From positions 6,305,501 through 6,369,500 of the forward strand of contig NZ_CP109444.1 of the NCBI RefSeq assembly GCF_036227225.1: a DNA stretch of 64,000 nt, read 5' to 3'. Positions 16,390-25,473 of the stretch are shown in pieces. This stretch comes from Streptomyces sp. NBC_01478. GTDB taxonomy: Bacteria > Actinomycetota > Actinomycetes > Streptomycetales > Streptomycetaceae. The notes below the pieces were generated by a model. It was not told where the DNA came from, made no database searches, and saw only the letters and a list, made by a program, of their open reading frames with translations. A program made the translations under genes and the position numbers. The stretch's first letter is position 1. Each line of letters begins with the position of its first letter.

Positions 16390-16777
16390 AGCCGGCACGG
16401 GGCGGCTGAGCACCGCGGAAGGGGCCCCGTAAGGAGCCTTGCAAGGGGCCCTGCCCGGGGTCGAGGCGCTCGTCGGGAGATCGCTCCCGGCGGGCGCCCC
16501 GGCGCGCGCCTTACACGCCTGGGCGTACGCCTTCGTTGAACAGTTGAGCTGTGCAGCCCCCTGAGGGATGGAAACCCCACGAAGTTGGGTAAAAACGCTG
16601 TGGTGGCGCCACCGCTCATGATTCCCTCTAAAACACCGACGCAGCCCCAACGCAACCCTTCGGGCGCCTGCAGACACCTTCTCCTTACTGGGCCGACCGG
16701 GCCGATGCCCCGGTGTCGGCCGGGGTGTGCCAGACCCCCACACCTCCCCTTTCTTTGCGTGCTAGCGGAGCCGATCC
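16390..16777. other. Gene-free leader region before the DUF2617 gene
   Basis: No credible gene. The left part has short palindromic GC blocks (GGGGCCCC near 16427, GGGGCCC near 16450). From about 16535 base composition falls (GTTGAACAGTTGAGCTGTGC, then GTTGGGTAAAAACGCTG), which is where a promoter for the 16778 gene should be. A small hairpin CCCCGG-TGTCGG-CCGGGG lies near 16711-16728. Confidence 0.4.
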
Positions 16778-17320
16778 ATGCTCACGACCCTGAAGACCTC
16801 CTACACCGACACGCGCGCGGCCGACCTCGCCTGGACCCTGGGGCGCGAGCCGCTTCCCGCCCTGGCCACACTCGATCTCGAACTCGCCGGTGCGAAGCTC
16901 CAGTTGAGACTGCTCGGCGCGTCCCACCAGGTACTCCTGGACGAGGCGCGGGGCTGCTGTTCGGAGACGGTCGCGTGCATCCCGGGTTCCAGCACACCGC
17001 TGCCGCTCGGGGTCGCCAAACGGATCGGCGACTGGGAGTACGAGTTCGCGGCCCGGGTCGAGGTGCTGTCCCCGGGGCAGTTCGCGGGCCGCGCCCAGGA
17101 ACTGCTGGCCCTGGTCGCCGACCATCCCAACGGCCTGGCGGGGGTCTTCCCCGGCAGCCCGCACGCCTTCACCGCGATGCTCGCCCAGCGGCACGAGGGC
17201 CAGGTGCACTGGCGCACCTGGCACGCCTATCCGCAGGACGGGCAGTTGGTGGCGACACGGACCCGGGTGGGGGTGCGGGTGCCGGTGCCGGTGGGGCACG
17301 CCGTGCCGTCTCCGGTATGA
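16778..17320 (+). CDS. DUF2617 family protein
   Basis: 180 residues beginning MLTTLKTSYTDTRAADLAWT, with LQLRLLGASHQVLLDEARGC, CSETVACIPGSS and HRAF-like FPGSPHAFTAMLAQR, the pattern of the actinobacterial DUF2617 family. It has no signal peptide or membrane helix and no assigned catalytic residues. The ATG has GCGGAG about 8 bases upstream. The next gene, a membrane spermidine-synthase-like protein, follows after 92 bp on the same strand; the two are often neighbours in Streptomyces as far as I recall. Function unknown. Confidence 0.85.
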   Translation: MLTTLKTSYTDTRAADLAWTLGREPLPALATLDLELAGAKLQLRLLGASHQVLLDEARGCCSETVACIPGSSTPLPLGVAKRIGDWEYEFAARVEVLSPGQFAGRAQELLALVADHPNGLAGVFPGSPHAFTAMLAQRHEGQVHWRTWHAYPQDGQLVATRTRVGVRVPVPVGHAVPSPV

Positions 17321-17412
17321 GCCGTGGGGCCGACACCGACTCCGGTCGCCGTAAACACATTCCACACGTGTGGGTGACGAAGCGTGCCCTTCATGTGACG
17401 TAACGTCGCAGC

Positions 17413-19008
17413 GTGATCGAACCGCACGCGCCGGCCCGGCCGGGTACCCAGCCACCGTGGGCAGGCCCCGCGCGGCTGCCCGTACGGCCGGGCACGGGCC
17501 GGTTCCTGGTGCTCGCGGGGGTCTTCGTCTGCGCGGCCTGCGGACTCGTGTACGAACTCGAACTCGTCGCGCTCGCCTCGTACTTGATCGGCGACTCGGT
17601 CACCCAGGCGTCCGTCGTCCTGTCCGTGATGGTGTTCGCAATGGGCATCGGCTCGCTCGCCGCGAAGCGCCTGCGCTGGCACGCGGCGGCCGGTTTCGGC
17701 GCGGTCGAGGCGGCCCTCGCGCTGATCGGCGGGTGCAGCGCGATGGCGTTGTACGCGGTCTTCGCCTGGACCGGGAACTGGGGCGGCCTGTGGGCGCAGG
17801 GCCCGCGCTGTCTGCTGGTCGCCTTCTCCCTCGCGATCGGGCTGCTGATCGGCGCGGAAGTCCCGTTGTTGATGGAGCTGATCCAGCGGATCCGCCGCCA
17901 GGACGCGGGCGGCGCGGTGGCCGACCTGTTCGCGGCGGACTACGTCGGCGCGCTCGTCGGCGGCCTCGCCTTCCCCTTCCTGCTCCTCCCCTTCCTCGGC
18001 CAGCTCACCGGCACCCTGCTCACCGGCACGGTCAACGTGGTCGCCGGCGGCTGTCTGGTCCTGGGCCTGTTCCGCCGCGACCTGAGCCGCCGCTGCCGCT
18101 GGCTCCTGGTGATCACCAACCTCACCGTCCTCGGCCTGCTCGCCTCCGCCGCCGTCCTGGTCGACGACTTCGAACGGGCCGCACGGCAGGCCGTCTACGG
18201 CAAGGACGTCCGCGTCGCCCTCCAGACCGACGTCCAGGAGGTCGTCCTCACCGGCGGCACCCACGGCCGGCCCCTCAACCTCTTCCTCGACGGCCGCCTC
18301 CGGGTCAGCGGCCGCGACGAGCACCGCTACCACGAGGCCCTCGTCCACCCCGCGATGGACGGCCCCCACGCGCGCGTGCTCGTCCTCGGCGGCGGTGACG
18401 GCCTCGCCGCCCGCGAGGTGCTCCGCCAGCGGGGCGTGCGCCGCGTCGACATCGTCGAACTCGACGCGGGCGTCGTCCGGTTGGCCCGCCACGACCCCGC
18501 CCTGTCCGCCCTCAACGACCACGTCTACGACGACCCGCGCGTCCATGTCACCACGGGCGACGCCTTCGACCTGCTGCGCGCGGTCCGCCCGGGCACGTAC
18601 GACGTGGTGATCGCCGATCTCCCCGACCCCGGCATCACCGCCAGCACGAAGCTGTACTCCCAGGAGTTCTACGGCCTCGCCCGCCGTGCCCTCACCGAGC
18701 GGGGCCGGCTGGTCGTGCACGCGGGTCCGGTCGCGTCCCGGCGCCATGTCTTCTGGACGGTGGTCTCGACGATGCGCGCGGCCGGACTCCACACCGTGCC
18801 CTATCGGGTCGGCGGGCGGGCCTCCGGCTTCGCGGCGGGGCCCGATCGGACGACCGGGACGTCCGGGGCTCCGCGGGACTGGGGGTTCGTGCTGGCGGCG
18901 CGGGGGGTGGTGCCCGCGGAGGTGGGGCTGGAGGGGGAGGAACGGGCGGCGGAGCGGATGTGGGTGCCGGGGGTGGCGGCTTCCACGTTGGTGCATCCGC
19001 GGTACTGA
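17413..19008 (+). CDS. Membrane-bound spermidine-synthase-like methyltransferase-fold protein
   Basis: 531 residues. The N-terminal half (about 35-240) has roughly seven membrane helices (for example [40 protein letters not shown]). The C-terminal half (about 255-510) is a polyamine aminopropyltransferase domain: [13 protein letters not shown], the cofactor loop [28 protein letters not shown], and [11 protein letters not shown]. The DLPDP in place of D-x-x-D-P and of the usual H-H-x-E pattern leaves the amine substrate uncertain; polyamine synthesis is not proven for these fused forms. The start is GTG 17413. The C-terminal 40 residues ([20 protein letters not shown]) extend past the domain. 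Confidence 0.87.
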   Translation: MIEPHAPARPGTQPPWAGPARLPVRPGTGRFLVLAGVFVCAACGLVYELELVALASYLIGDSVTQASVVLSVMVFAMGIGSLAAKRLRWHAAAGFGAVEAALALIGGCSAMALYAVFAWTGNWGGLWAQGPRCLLVAFSLAIGLLIGAEVPLLMELIQRIRRQDAGGAVADLFAADYVGALVGGLAFPFLLLPFLGQLTGTLLTGTVNVVAGGCLVLGLFRRDLSRRCRWLLVITNLTVLGLLASAAVLVDDFERAARQAVYGKDVRVALQTDVQEVVLTGGTHGRPLNLFLDGRLRVSGRDEHRYHEALVHPAMDGPHARVLVLGGGDGLAAREVLRQRGVRRVDIVELDAGVVRLARHDPALSALNDHVYDDPRVHVTTGDAFDLLRAVRPGTYDVVIADLPDPGITASTKLYSQEFYGLARRALTERGRLVVHAGPVASRRHVFWTVVSTMRAAGLHTVPYRVGGRASGFAAGPDRTTGTSGAPRDWGFVLAARGVVPAEVGLEGEERAAERMWVPGVAASTLVHPRY

Positions 19009-19112
19009 GGAAGTGGGGGGCGGCGGCCCCCGCGAACGCCCGCACCAAACACACCAGCACTTAAGGGCAACGACAGGTGTAGCCCCGCCCAACCTAGGTA
19101 GGCTCGGCAAGC

Positions 19113-19916
19113 ATGGAGCATGAGGTGCACGTTCCGGTTACACCCGAGCGGATGCGATCCGCGCTGGGCGACCCCGTCCGGGTGGCCCGCGCCGTCCCCG
19201 GCCTCCAGCAGGACGCCGGCACCGAACCCGTCGCCGGGCGCCTGAAGGTCCGCGTCGGCAGTCACTCCATCACCTACCGGGGGTCCGTCCGCGTCTCCGC
19301 GCAGGACGACGGCACGTACGCCATCGAGGGCGACGCGACGGAGGCCCGCGGCACCGGTTCCGTGAAACTCGCCCTCGGCCTGCGCGTCCGGGAGACGGAC
19401 GGCGGCTCCACCCTCACCTTCGACGGTACGGCGACGGTGGCCGGCCGGATCACCGAACTGGCGCCGGACGCGGTACGGGCGGCGGCGACCAGGCTGCTGG
19501 ACCGCTTCGCGGAGAACCTGGGGGCGGAGGCGGACACGGACCCGGCGGAGGAGCCGGACCAGGCAGAAGTCACGGATGCCGGCGATGACGTAGCCGCGGA
19601 CGACGTAGCCGCAGACGACGTAGATCTGGACGACTCGGACGTGGACCTGACGGCGGCCCCGATCGAGGAACTCCACGTCACCGAGACCTTCGCCGAGACC
19701 CCCGAACCCCCCGCCGAGGCCGCGCACGCCCGCCGCACGATGATCGGCCGCAGCGCGGAGGAGGTCGACCACGCGCCGCCGCGCGGCCGGTACGCCCCCG
19801 TCCCCGCGCCCCAGACCGTCTCGGCGAACGCCACGCTCCGCTGGGCGGCGCCCGCCGCCGCGCTGGTCCTGGCGTCGGCGATCGTGGTGAACAGGGTGCT
19901 GCGCAAGCGCCGTTGA
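19113..19916 (+). CDS. SRPBCC / CoxG-like protein with acidic linker and C-terminal anchor
   Basis: 267 residues. Residues 1-145 are a SRPBCC (CoxG-type) ligand-binding fold: MEHEVHVPVTPERMRSALGD, AVPGLQQ, GRLKVRVGSHSITYRGSV. A strongly acidic linker follows, with a duplicated DDVAADDV stretch (about 150-185). The last 25 residues (WAAPAAALVLASAIVVNRVL then RKRR) are one membrane helix with a basic end, so the protein is tail-anchored with the SRPBCC domain in the cytoplasm. CoxG proteins help recruit CO dehydrogenase to the membrane, but no such enzyme is encoded here, so the partner is unknown. Confidence 0.83.
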   Translation: MEHEVHVPVTPERMRSALGDPVRVARAVPGLQQDAGTEPVAGRLKVRVGSHSITYRGSVRVSAQDDGTYAIEGDATEARGTGSVKLALGLRVRETDGGSTLTFDGTATVAGRITELAPDAVRAAATRLLDRFAENLGAEADTDPAEEPDQAEVTDAGDDVAADDVAADDVDLDDSDVDLTAAPIEELHVTETFAETPEPPAEAAHARRTMIGRSAEEVDHAPPRGRYAPVPAPQTVSANATLRWAAPAAALVLASAIVVNRVLRKRR

Positions 19917-19937
19917 TCCGCCCAGTAGGGTCGTGCC

Positions 19938-20726
19938 GTGAGTAACGAAGAGATCACGCTGACCGCGGGCGACGCGGAAGTGACGGTGCAGCCCGGCAAC
20001 GGCGGCCGTATCGGAGGGCTCCGTGTCGGCGGCACCGAACTCCTGCGCCAGGGCGAGCGGTTCGGGTGCTTCCCGATGGTCCCCTGGTGCGGCCGGATCC
20101 GCGAGGGCCGGTTCCGGGACGGCGGGACCGTCCACCAGATGCCGCTCAACTCCCCGCCGCACGCCATCCACGGCACTGTCCGCGACGGCGCCTGGCGCAC
20201 CGCCCGCCGGACGGCCGACGAGGCGGTCATCACGTACGACCTGGTCGAGCCGTGGCCCTTCCCGGGCCGCGTCACCCAGGCCGTCGCGCTGACCGCCGAC
20301 GCCCTGACGCTCACCATGGCGATCGAGGCGTACGGCGACTCGTTCCCGGCGCAGATCGGCTGGCACCCGTGGTTCCACCGCAACCTCGGCGGCGAGGACG
20401 TGCGCGTCGACTTCAGCCCCGCCTGGCAGGAGGAGCGCGGCGAGGACCACCTGCCCACCGGCAACCGTGTCGACGTGAAGCCCGGACCCTGGGACGACTG
20501 CTTCGGCATGCCGGACGGCGTGGACGTGACGCTCACCTGGCCGGGACAACTGGAGTTGAAGGTGACGAGCCCGGAGCAGTGGGTCGTCGTCTACGACGAG
20601 CAGGAGGCCGCCGTCTGCGTGGAACCGCAGACCGGTCCGCCGAACGGCCTGAACACCCTGCCGCGCCTGGTCACCCCGATCGAGCCGCTGGAGGCCACGA
20701 CGACCTGGACCTGGACGCGCCTCTGA
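19938..20726 (+). CDS. Aldose 1-epimerase family protein
   Basis: 262 residues from GTG 19938. The galactose-mutarotase-like beta-sandwich is shown by GNGGRIGGLRVGGTELLR, FPMVPWCGRIREGRF, the His in HAIHGTVRDGAWR, and the second catalytic His in IGWHPWFHRNL; the catalytic Glu is probably in VCVEPQTGPPNGLN. It interconverts sugar anomers; substrate may be galactose, glucose or a sugar phosphate. It follows the SRPBCC gene by 21 bp and precedes pyrE by 31 bp on the same strand, so the three may form one operon without a shared pathway. Confidence 0.9.
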   Translation: MSNEEITLTAGDAEVTVQPGNGGRIGGLRVGGTELLRQGERFGCFPMVPWCGRIREGRFRDGGTVHQMPLNSPPHAIHGTVRDGAWRTARRTADEAVITYDLVEPWPFPGRVTQAVALTADALTLTMAIEAYGDSFPAQIGWHPWFHRNLGGEDVRVDFSPAWQEERGEDHLPTGNRVDVKPGPWDDCFGMPDGVDVTLTWPGQLELKVTSPEQWVVVYDEQEAAVCVEPQTGPPNGLNTLPRLVTPIEPLEATTTWTWTRL

Positions 20727-20757
20727 GCCCGCGGGCATCGCCTCTAAGCTGGCAGGC

Positions 20758-21306
20758 ATGACGGACGTACGCGGCGTGGTGCTGCAGCAGATCAAGGACA
20801 AGGCCGTGGTGCACGGCAAGGTGACCCTGTCGTCGGGGCTGGAGGCCGATTACTACATCGACCTCCGCCGCGTCACCCTCGACGGCGAGGCCGCCCCGCT
20901 CGTCGGGCAGGTGCTGCTGGACCTGACCGCCGACCTCGACTTCGACGCGGTCGGCGGGCTGACCATGGGCGCCGACCCGGTCGCCACGTCGATGCTGCAC
21001 GCCGCCGCCGCGCGCGGAAAGAAGCTGGACGCCTTCGTCGTGCGCAAGGCCGCGAAGGCGCACGGCATGCAGCGCCAGGTGGAGGGCCCCGAGATCAAGG
21101 GCCGCCGGGTGCTGGTCGTCGAGGACACCTCCACCACCGGCGACTCCCCGCTCACCGCGGTCGAGGCGGTGCGCGCGGCCGGTGCCGAGGTCGTCGGCGT
21201 CGCGACCATCGTGGACCGGGCGACCGGTGCGGCCGAGAAGATCGAGGCGGGTGCGGGAGTGCCGTATCTCTTCGCCTACTCCAAGGACGAGTTGGGCCTG
21301 GACTGA
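20758..21306 (+). CDS. pyrE: Orotate phosphoribosyltransferase
   Basis: 182 residues, as expected for an actinobacterial PyrE. It transfers ribose phosphate from PRPP to orotate, the fifth step of pyrimidine synthesis. Visible are HGKVTLSSGLEADYYIDLRR, GLTMGADPVATSMLHAAA, RKAAKAHGMQRQVEG and the PRPP-binding loop VLVVEDTSTTGDSPLTAVEA (about 120-139). The conserved Lys-Ala-H-G loop is intact. It sits apart from the main pyr operon, as in other Streptomyces. ATG 20758 has no strong Shine-Dalgarno sequence. Confidence 0.95.
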   Translation: MTDVRGVVLQQIKDKAVVHGKVTLSSGLEADYYIDLRRVTLDGEAAPLVGQVLLDLTADLDFDAVGGLTMGADPVATSMLHAAAARGKKLDAFVVRKAAKAHGMQRQVEGPEIKGRRVLVVEDTSTTGDSPLTAVEAVRAAGAEVVGVATIVDRATGAAEKIEAGAGVPYLFAYSKDELGLD

Positions 21307-21437
21307 CCGCCCGCGCTTGGCATCCGGCCGCGTCTGGAAAGATGGGGCCGACGATGACGTCGCACCCAAGGTCTAGGTCAGGGCCGTAGTACGCAGATCG
21401 CGAAGATCGCCAACCCGCAGATACCAAGGAGCGGACC

Positions 21438-22469
21438 ATGCCCATCGCAACCCCCGAGGTCTACAACGAGATGCTCGACCGGGCGAAGGCAGGCAAGTTC
21501 GCCTACCCGGCCATCAATGTGACCTCGACCCAGACCCTGCACGCTGCGCTGCGCGGCTTCGCGGAGGCCGAGAGCGACGGCATCGTCCAGATCTCCACGG
21601 GTGGCGCCGAGTTCCTGGGCGGCCAGTACGCCAAGGAGATGGTCACGGGCTCCGTGGCGCTGGCCGAGTTCGCGCACATCGTCGCCGAGAAGTACCCGGT
21701 CACGGTCGCGCTGCACACGGACCACTGCCCCAAGGACAAGCTCGACGGCTACGTCCGCCCGCTGATCGCCGTCTCCGAGGAGCGCGTCAAGGCCGGCGGC
21801 AACCCGCTGTTCCAGTCCCACATGTGGGACGGCTCGGCGGAGACCCTCGCCGACAACCTCGCCATCGCGCAGGAGCTGCTGGCCCGCGCCGCCGCCGCGA
21901 AGATCATCCTCGAGGTGGAGATCACCCCGACCGGCGGCGAGGAGGACGGTGTCTCGCACGAGATCAACGACTCCCTCTACACCACGGTCGAGGACGCGAT
22001 CCGTACGGTCGAGGCGCTCGGCCTCGGTGAGAAGGGCCGCTACCTGCTGGCCGCGTCGTTCGGCAACGTGCACGGCGTGTACAAGCCGGGCAACGTCGTG
22101 CTCCGCCCCGAGCTGCTCAAGCAGCTCAACGAGGGTGTGGCCGCGAAGTACGGTCAGCCGGCCGGCAGCAAGCCGTTCAACTTCGTCTTCCACGGCGGCT
22201 CCGGCTCCACGGCGGAGGAGATCGCCACCGCGCTGGAGAACGGCGTGGTGAAGATGAACCTCGACACCGACACCCAGTACGCGTTCACGCGCCCGGTCGC
22301 GGACCACATGCTGAAGAACTACGACGGTGTCCTGAAGGTCGACGGCGAGGTCGGCTCCAAGAAGACCTACGACCCGCGGACCTGGGGCAAGCTCGCCGAG
22401 GCGTCGATGGCCGAGCGCGTCACCGAGGCGTGCGCGAACCTGCGCTCGACGGGCACGAAGATCAAGTAA
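21438..22469 (+). CDS. fba: Class II fructose-bisphosphate aldolase
   Basis: 343 residues. It cleaves fructose 1,6-bisphosphate into dihydroxyacetone phosphate and glyceraldehyde 3-phosphate in the cytoplasm with a zinc ion. Metal and active-site motifs are VALHTDHCPKDKLDGYVRPL (Asp and His, about 94-113), LEVEITPTGGEEDGVSHEI with the long class IIA insertion, GNVHGVYKPGNVVLRPELL and FHGGSGSTAEEI. AAGGAGCGGACC precedes ATG 21438. It has its own terminator (22505-22532). Confidence 0.97.
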   Translation: MPIATPEVYNEMLDRAKAGKFAYPAINVTSTQTLHAALRGFAEAESDGIVQISTGGAEFLGGQYAKEMVTGSVALAEFAHIVAEKYPVTVALHTDHCPKDKLDGYVRPLIAVSEERVKAGGNPLFQSHMWDGSAETLADNLAIAQELLARAAAAKIILEVEITPTGGEEDGVSHEINDSLYTTVEDAIRTVEALGLGEKGRYLLAASFGNVHGVYKPGNVVLRPELLKQLNEGVAAKYGQPAGSKPFNFVFHGGSGSTAEEIATALENGVVKMNLDTDTQYAFTRPVADHMLKNYDGVLKVDGEVGSKKTYDPRTWGKLAEASMAERVTEACANLRSTGTKIK

Positions 22470-22504
22470 GTCCTTCCGAGGCGTCTGTTCACGACCGCCT
22501 TTCG

Positions 22505-22532
22505 CGAGCCCGGTGCTACGGCACCGGGCTCG
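22505..22532 (+). terminator. Terminator after fba
   Basis: A perfect 12-bp stem CGAGCCCGGTGC with loop TACG, followed by TTGTAT, 36 bp after the aldolase stop. Confidence 0.9.
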
Positions 22533-22547
22533 TTGTATACCTGGGGC

Positions 22548-24026
22548 ATGTCCTCCGACGTCCGGCTCGCCTCGCCCCAGGGCAAGTGGATCCTGCTGAC
22601 CACGGTCCTCGGCTCCAGCATGGCCATGGTGGACTCCACCGTCGTCAATGTCGCCCTGCCCCGCATCGGCCGCGATCTGAACGCCGACCTGGCCGCGCTC
22701 CAGTGGACGGTCAACGCGTACATGCTGACGCTGGCCGGGCTGATCCTCCTCGGCGGTTCCCTGGGCGACCGCTACGGCCGCCGCAAGATCTTCGTCCTGG
22801 GCGTGGTGTGGTTCGCGGCGGCCTCGCTGCTGTGCGGCCTGGCCCCCAGCGCCGGGGTCCTGATCGCCGCCCGCGCGCTCCAGGGCGTCGGCGGCGCGCT
22901 CCTCACCCCGGGCTCCCTCGCCCTCATCCAGGCCTCCTTCCACCCCGACGACCGGGCCAGGGCGGTCGGCCTGTGGTCCGGCTTCGGCGGCGTCGGCGCG
23001 GCGATCGGCCCGTTCCTGGGCGGCTGGCTGGTGGACGGCCCCGGCTGGCGCTGGGTGTTCCTGATCAACGTCCCGATGGCGCTGGTGTGCGCCCCCATCG
23101 CCGTACGCCACGTCCCCGAGTCGGCGGACGGCCGCACCCACGGCCGCTTCGACATCCTGGGCGCGGCACTGGGCGCGATCGCCCTCGCCCTCGTCACCTA
23201 CGCGCTGATCGAGGCGGGCGACGGCTCACTGCCCGTCGTGATCGTCACCGCCGTCGCGGGCGTGGCCGCGGGCGTCGCGTTCGTCTACGTCGAGAAGCGC
23301 AGCGCCGACCCGATGATGCCGCCGGACATCTTCGCGTCGCGCCAGTTCACGGCGGTCAACCTGGTCACGCTCTGCGTCTACGCGGCCTTCGGCGGCTTCT
23401 TCTTCCTCACCGCGCTCCAACTCCAGGTAGTGGCAGGCTATTCGGCGCTGGAGGCCGGCACGGCGCTGCTCCCCACGACCGCCCTCATGCTCCTGTTCTC
23501 GGCCCGCTCCGGCGAACTGGCCCAGCGCATCGGCCCCCGCATCCCCCTCACGGTCGGCCCCCTGCTGTGCGCGGCGGCGATGCTGATGATGCTGCGCGTC
23601 GGCCCGGACGCCTCGTACCTCGTCGACGTCGTACCGGCCCTCCTCGTGATGGGCGCCGGCATGGTCGTCCTGGTCGCCCCCCTCACGGCCACGGTCCTGG
23701 CCTCCGTCGACACGGCTCGCGCGGGCCTGGCCAGCGGCATCAACAACGCGGCGGCCCGCGCGGCCGGCCTCATCGCGATCGCCGCGCTGCCGCTGCTCGC
23801 GGGAATGGGCTCGGAGGCGTACCGCTCGGCATCGGCCTTCGACCATGCCTTCGACCGGGCGATGTTGTGGTGCGCGGGGGTGCTGGTGGTGGGGTCGGTG
23901 CTGGCCTTCGCGACGGTACGACGCCCGGCCCCGGACTGCCGCCGCCCCGAGTGCCTCACCCACGGCTCGATCACGGCGCCGCCGCTGGAGCCACGGTTGG
24001 GGAAGGGGCGGCTGGAGGCGGGGTAG
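22548..24026 (+). CDS. DHA2-family MFS drug exporter
   Basis: 492 residues with about 14 membrane helices, the layout of EmrB/QacA drug:proton antiporters. Motif A is GGSLGDRYGRRKIFVLG (about 71-87); motif C-like GFGGVGAAIGPFLGGWL follows. The start is ATG 22548; an earlier in-frame TTG lies inside the fba terminator. No regulator adjoins, so the substrate cannot be inferred. A second member of the same family with its own MarR regulator is at 33611-35074. The C-terminus ends in a soluble, proline-rich tail (DCRRPECLTHGSITAPPLEP). Confidence 0.9.
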   Translation: MSSDVRLASPQGKWILLTTVLGSSMAMVDSTVVNVALPRIGRDLNADLAALQWTVNAYMLTLAGLILLGGSLGDRYGRRKIFVLGVVWFAAASLLCGLAPSAGVLIAARALQGVGGALLTPGSLALIQASFHPDDRARAVGLWSGFGGVGAAIGPFLGGWLVDGPGWRWVFLINVPMALVCAPIAVRHVPESADGRTHGRFDILGAALGAIALALVTYALIEAGDGSLPVVIVTAVAGVAAGVAFVYVEKRSADPMMPPDIFASRQFTAVNLVTLCVYAAFGGFFFLTALQLQVVAGYSALEAGTALLPTTALMLLFSARSGELAQRIGPRIPLTVGPLLCAAAMLMMLRVGPDASYLVDVVPALLVMGAGMVVLVAPLTATVLASVDTARAGLASGINNAAARAAGLIAIAALPLLAGMGSEAYRSASAFDHAFDRAMLWCAGVLVVGSVLAFATVRRPAPDCRRPECLTHGSITAPPLEPRLGKGRLEAG

Positions 24027-24065
24027 ATGCCGGGTAATGGCCGCCCCTGGGGGAGACTGGAACCC

Positions 24066-24479
24066 ATGACGATTCACGAGAACCTCCTCGGGGGACCGCC
24101 CCCGACCCACCTCCCCGAAGACCCCGGGCCCCGCGACCTCCTCGCGAGTGGTGCGACGCCCGCCGATGTCGCCGCCAAGTACCCGACCTCCTCGCTGGCC
24201 TGGGCCCTGCTGGCCGACGACGCGTTCGAGCGGGGCAGCGTCGTGGAGTCGTACGCCTATGCGCGTACGGGCTACCACCGCGGGCTCGACTCGCTGCGGC
24301 GGAACGGCTGGAAGGGGCACGGACCGGTGCCCTGGGAGCACGAGCCGAACCGTGGGTTCCTGCGGGCGCTGCACGCCCTCGCCCGGGCCGCGCAGGCCAT
24401 CGGGGAGCAGGAGGAGTACGCGCGGTGCAGCCAGTTCCTGAAGGACTCCTCGCCCACGGCGGCCCAGACGCTGGGCTAG
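24066..24479 (+). CDS. DUF3151 family protein
   Basis: 137 residues starting MTIHENLLGGPPPTHLPEDP. The actinobacterial DUF3151 pattern is clear: AAKYPTSSLAWALLADDAFE, SYAYARTGYHRGLDSLRRNG and VPWEHEPNRGFLRALHALAR. It is a small helical cytoplasmic protein whose repeat-like helices recall TPR folds. Function is unknown. It precedes kynA by 154 bp on the same strand, but a link to tryptophan breakdown is not shown. Confidence 0.9.
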   Translation: MTIHENLLGGPPPTHLPEDPGPRDLLASGATPADVAAKYPTSSLAWALLADDAFERGSVVESYAYARTGYHRGLDSLRRNGWKGHGPVPWEHEPNRGFLRALHALARAAQAIGEQEEYARCSQFLKDSSPTAAQTLG

Positions 24480-24633
24480 CCCGGGATCGGTGATGCGGGT
24501 CCGCCTGGTGTGACCAGGCGGACCTTGCGGTCTCGGGGGACGATTGGGGAGGATGCCCGGTGGGGACCGGGGCCCCCGTGTCGGAATTCGGCAGGGGCGG
24601 ACCGCTACCCGGAGTACGCATCAGGAGACAGCG

Positions 24634-25473
24634 ATGTCCCAACCGGCTCAGCAGGCACAGGAGCCCGAGGCCCCGCATCTCGACTTCCAGGGGACGACCC
24701 CGTACGAGGACTACGTCCAGGCCGACGTCCTCACCCACCTCCAGCACACCCGCTCCGACGACCCCGGCGAGATGGTCTTCCTGGTCACCACCCAGGTCAT
24801 GGAGCTGTGGTTCACCGTCATCGTCCACGAGTGGGAGACCGCCGCGCGGGCCCTGCGCGAGGACCGGGTGCCGGTCGCGATCGACGCGCTGAAGCGTTCC
24901 GTACGGGAACTCGACGCGCTGAACGCCTCGTGGCGGCCCCTCGGCCAGCTCACGCCGGCGCAGTTCAACTCCTACCGTGCCGCCCTCGGCGAGGGCTCCG
25001 GCTTCCAGTCCGCGATGTACCGCCGGATGGAGTTCCTGCTCGGCGAGAAGTCCGCGTCCATGCTCGTCCCGCACCGCGGAGCGCCGCGCGTGCACGCCGA
25101 GTTGGAGAAGGCCCTGCACGAACCGAGCCTCTACGACGAGGTGTTGAGGCTTCTCGACCGGCGGGGGCACGCGGTCCCGGAGGCCGTGCTCGCGCGTGAC
25201 GTGTCGCTGCGGTACGAGCCGTCGGAAGCGGTGGAGGAGGTGTGGACCGCCCTCTACTCCGGTGACGTCGGCGATGAACTCGCCCGGCTCGGCGAGGCGT
25301 TGACCGATGTCGCCGAGCTGGTGTGGCGATGGCGCAACGACCATCTCGTCGCCACCCGGCGCGCGATGGGCGCGAAGACCGGGACCGGCGGCTCCGCCGG
25401 AGTGGCCTGGCTGGAGAAGCGCGCGCAGAAGAACGTGTTCCCCGAGCTGTGGACGGCGCGATCCCATGTCTGA
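24634..25473 (+). CDS. kynA: Tryptophan 2,3-dioxygenase
   Basis: 279 residues. The haem enzyme opens the indole ring of tryptophan to N-formylkynurenine, first step of the kynurenine route. Family motifs are TPYEDYVQADVLTHLQ, VFLVTTQVMELWFTVIVHEW, LTPAQFNSYRAALGEGSGFQ and MYRRMEFLLG; the haem-ligand region near the C-terminus (WRWRNDHLVATRRAMGAKTG, then GTGGSAGVAWL) is intact. ATG 24634 has AGGAGA upstream; the frame is open 30 codons further. The last codons overlap the kynU start by 8 bases, so the two are coupled. Confidence 0.96.
   Translation: MSQPAQQAQEPEAPHLDFQGTTPYEDYVQADVLTHLQHTRSDDPGEMVFLVTTQVMELWFTVIVHEWETAARALREDRVPVAIDALKRSVRELDALNASWRPLGQLTPAQFNSYRAALGEGSGFQSAMYRRMEFLLGEKSASMLVPHRGAPRVHAELEKALHEPSLYDEVLRLLDRRGHAVPEAVLARDVSLRYEPSEAVEEVWTALYSGDVGDELARLGEALTDVAELVWRWRNDHLVATRRAMGAKTGTGGSAGVAWLEKRAQKNVFPELWTARSHV

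Noticed and set aside
16002..16539. Arg/Gly/Pro-rich frames across the 16.2-kb array
   Set aside because: Low-complexity products of the tandem array, overlapping the certain miniprotein gene in other frames and without start signals.
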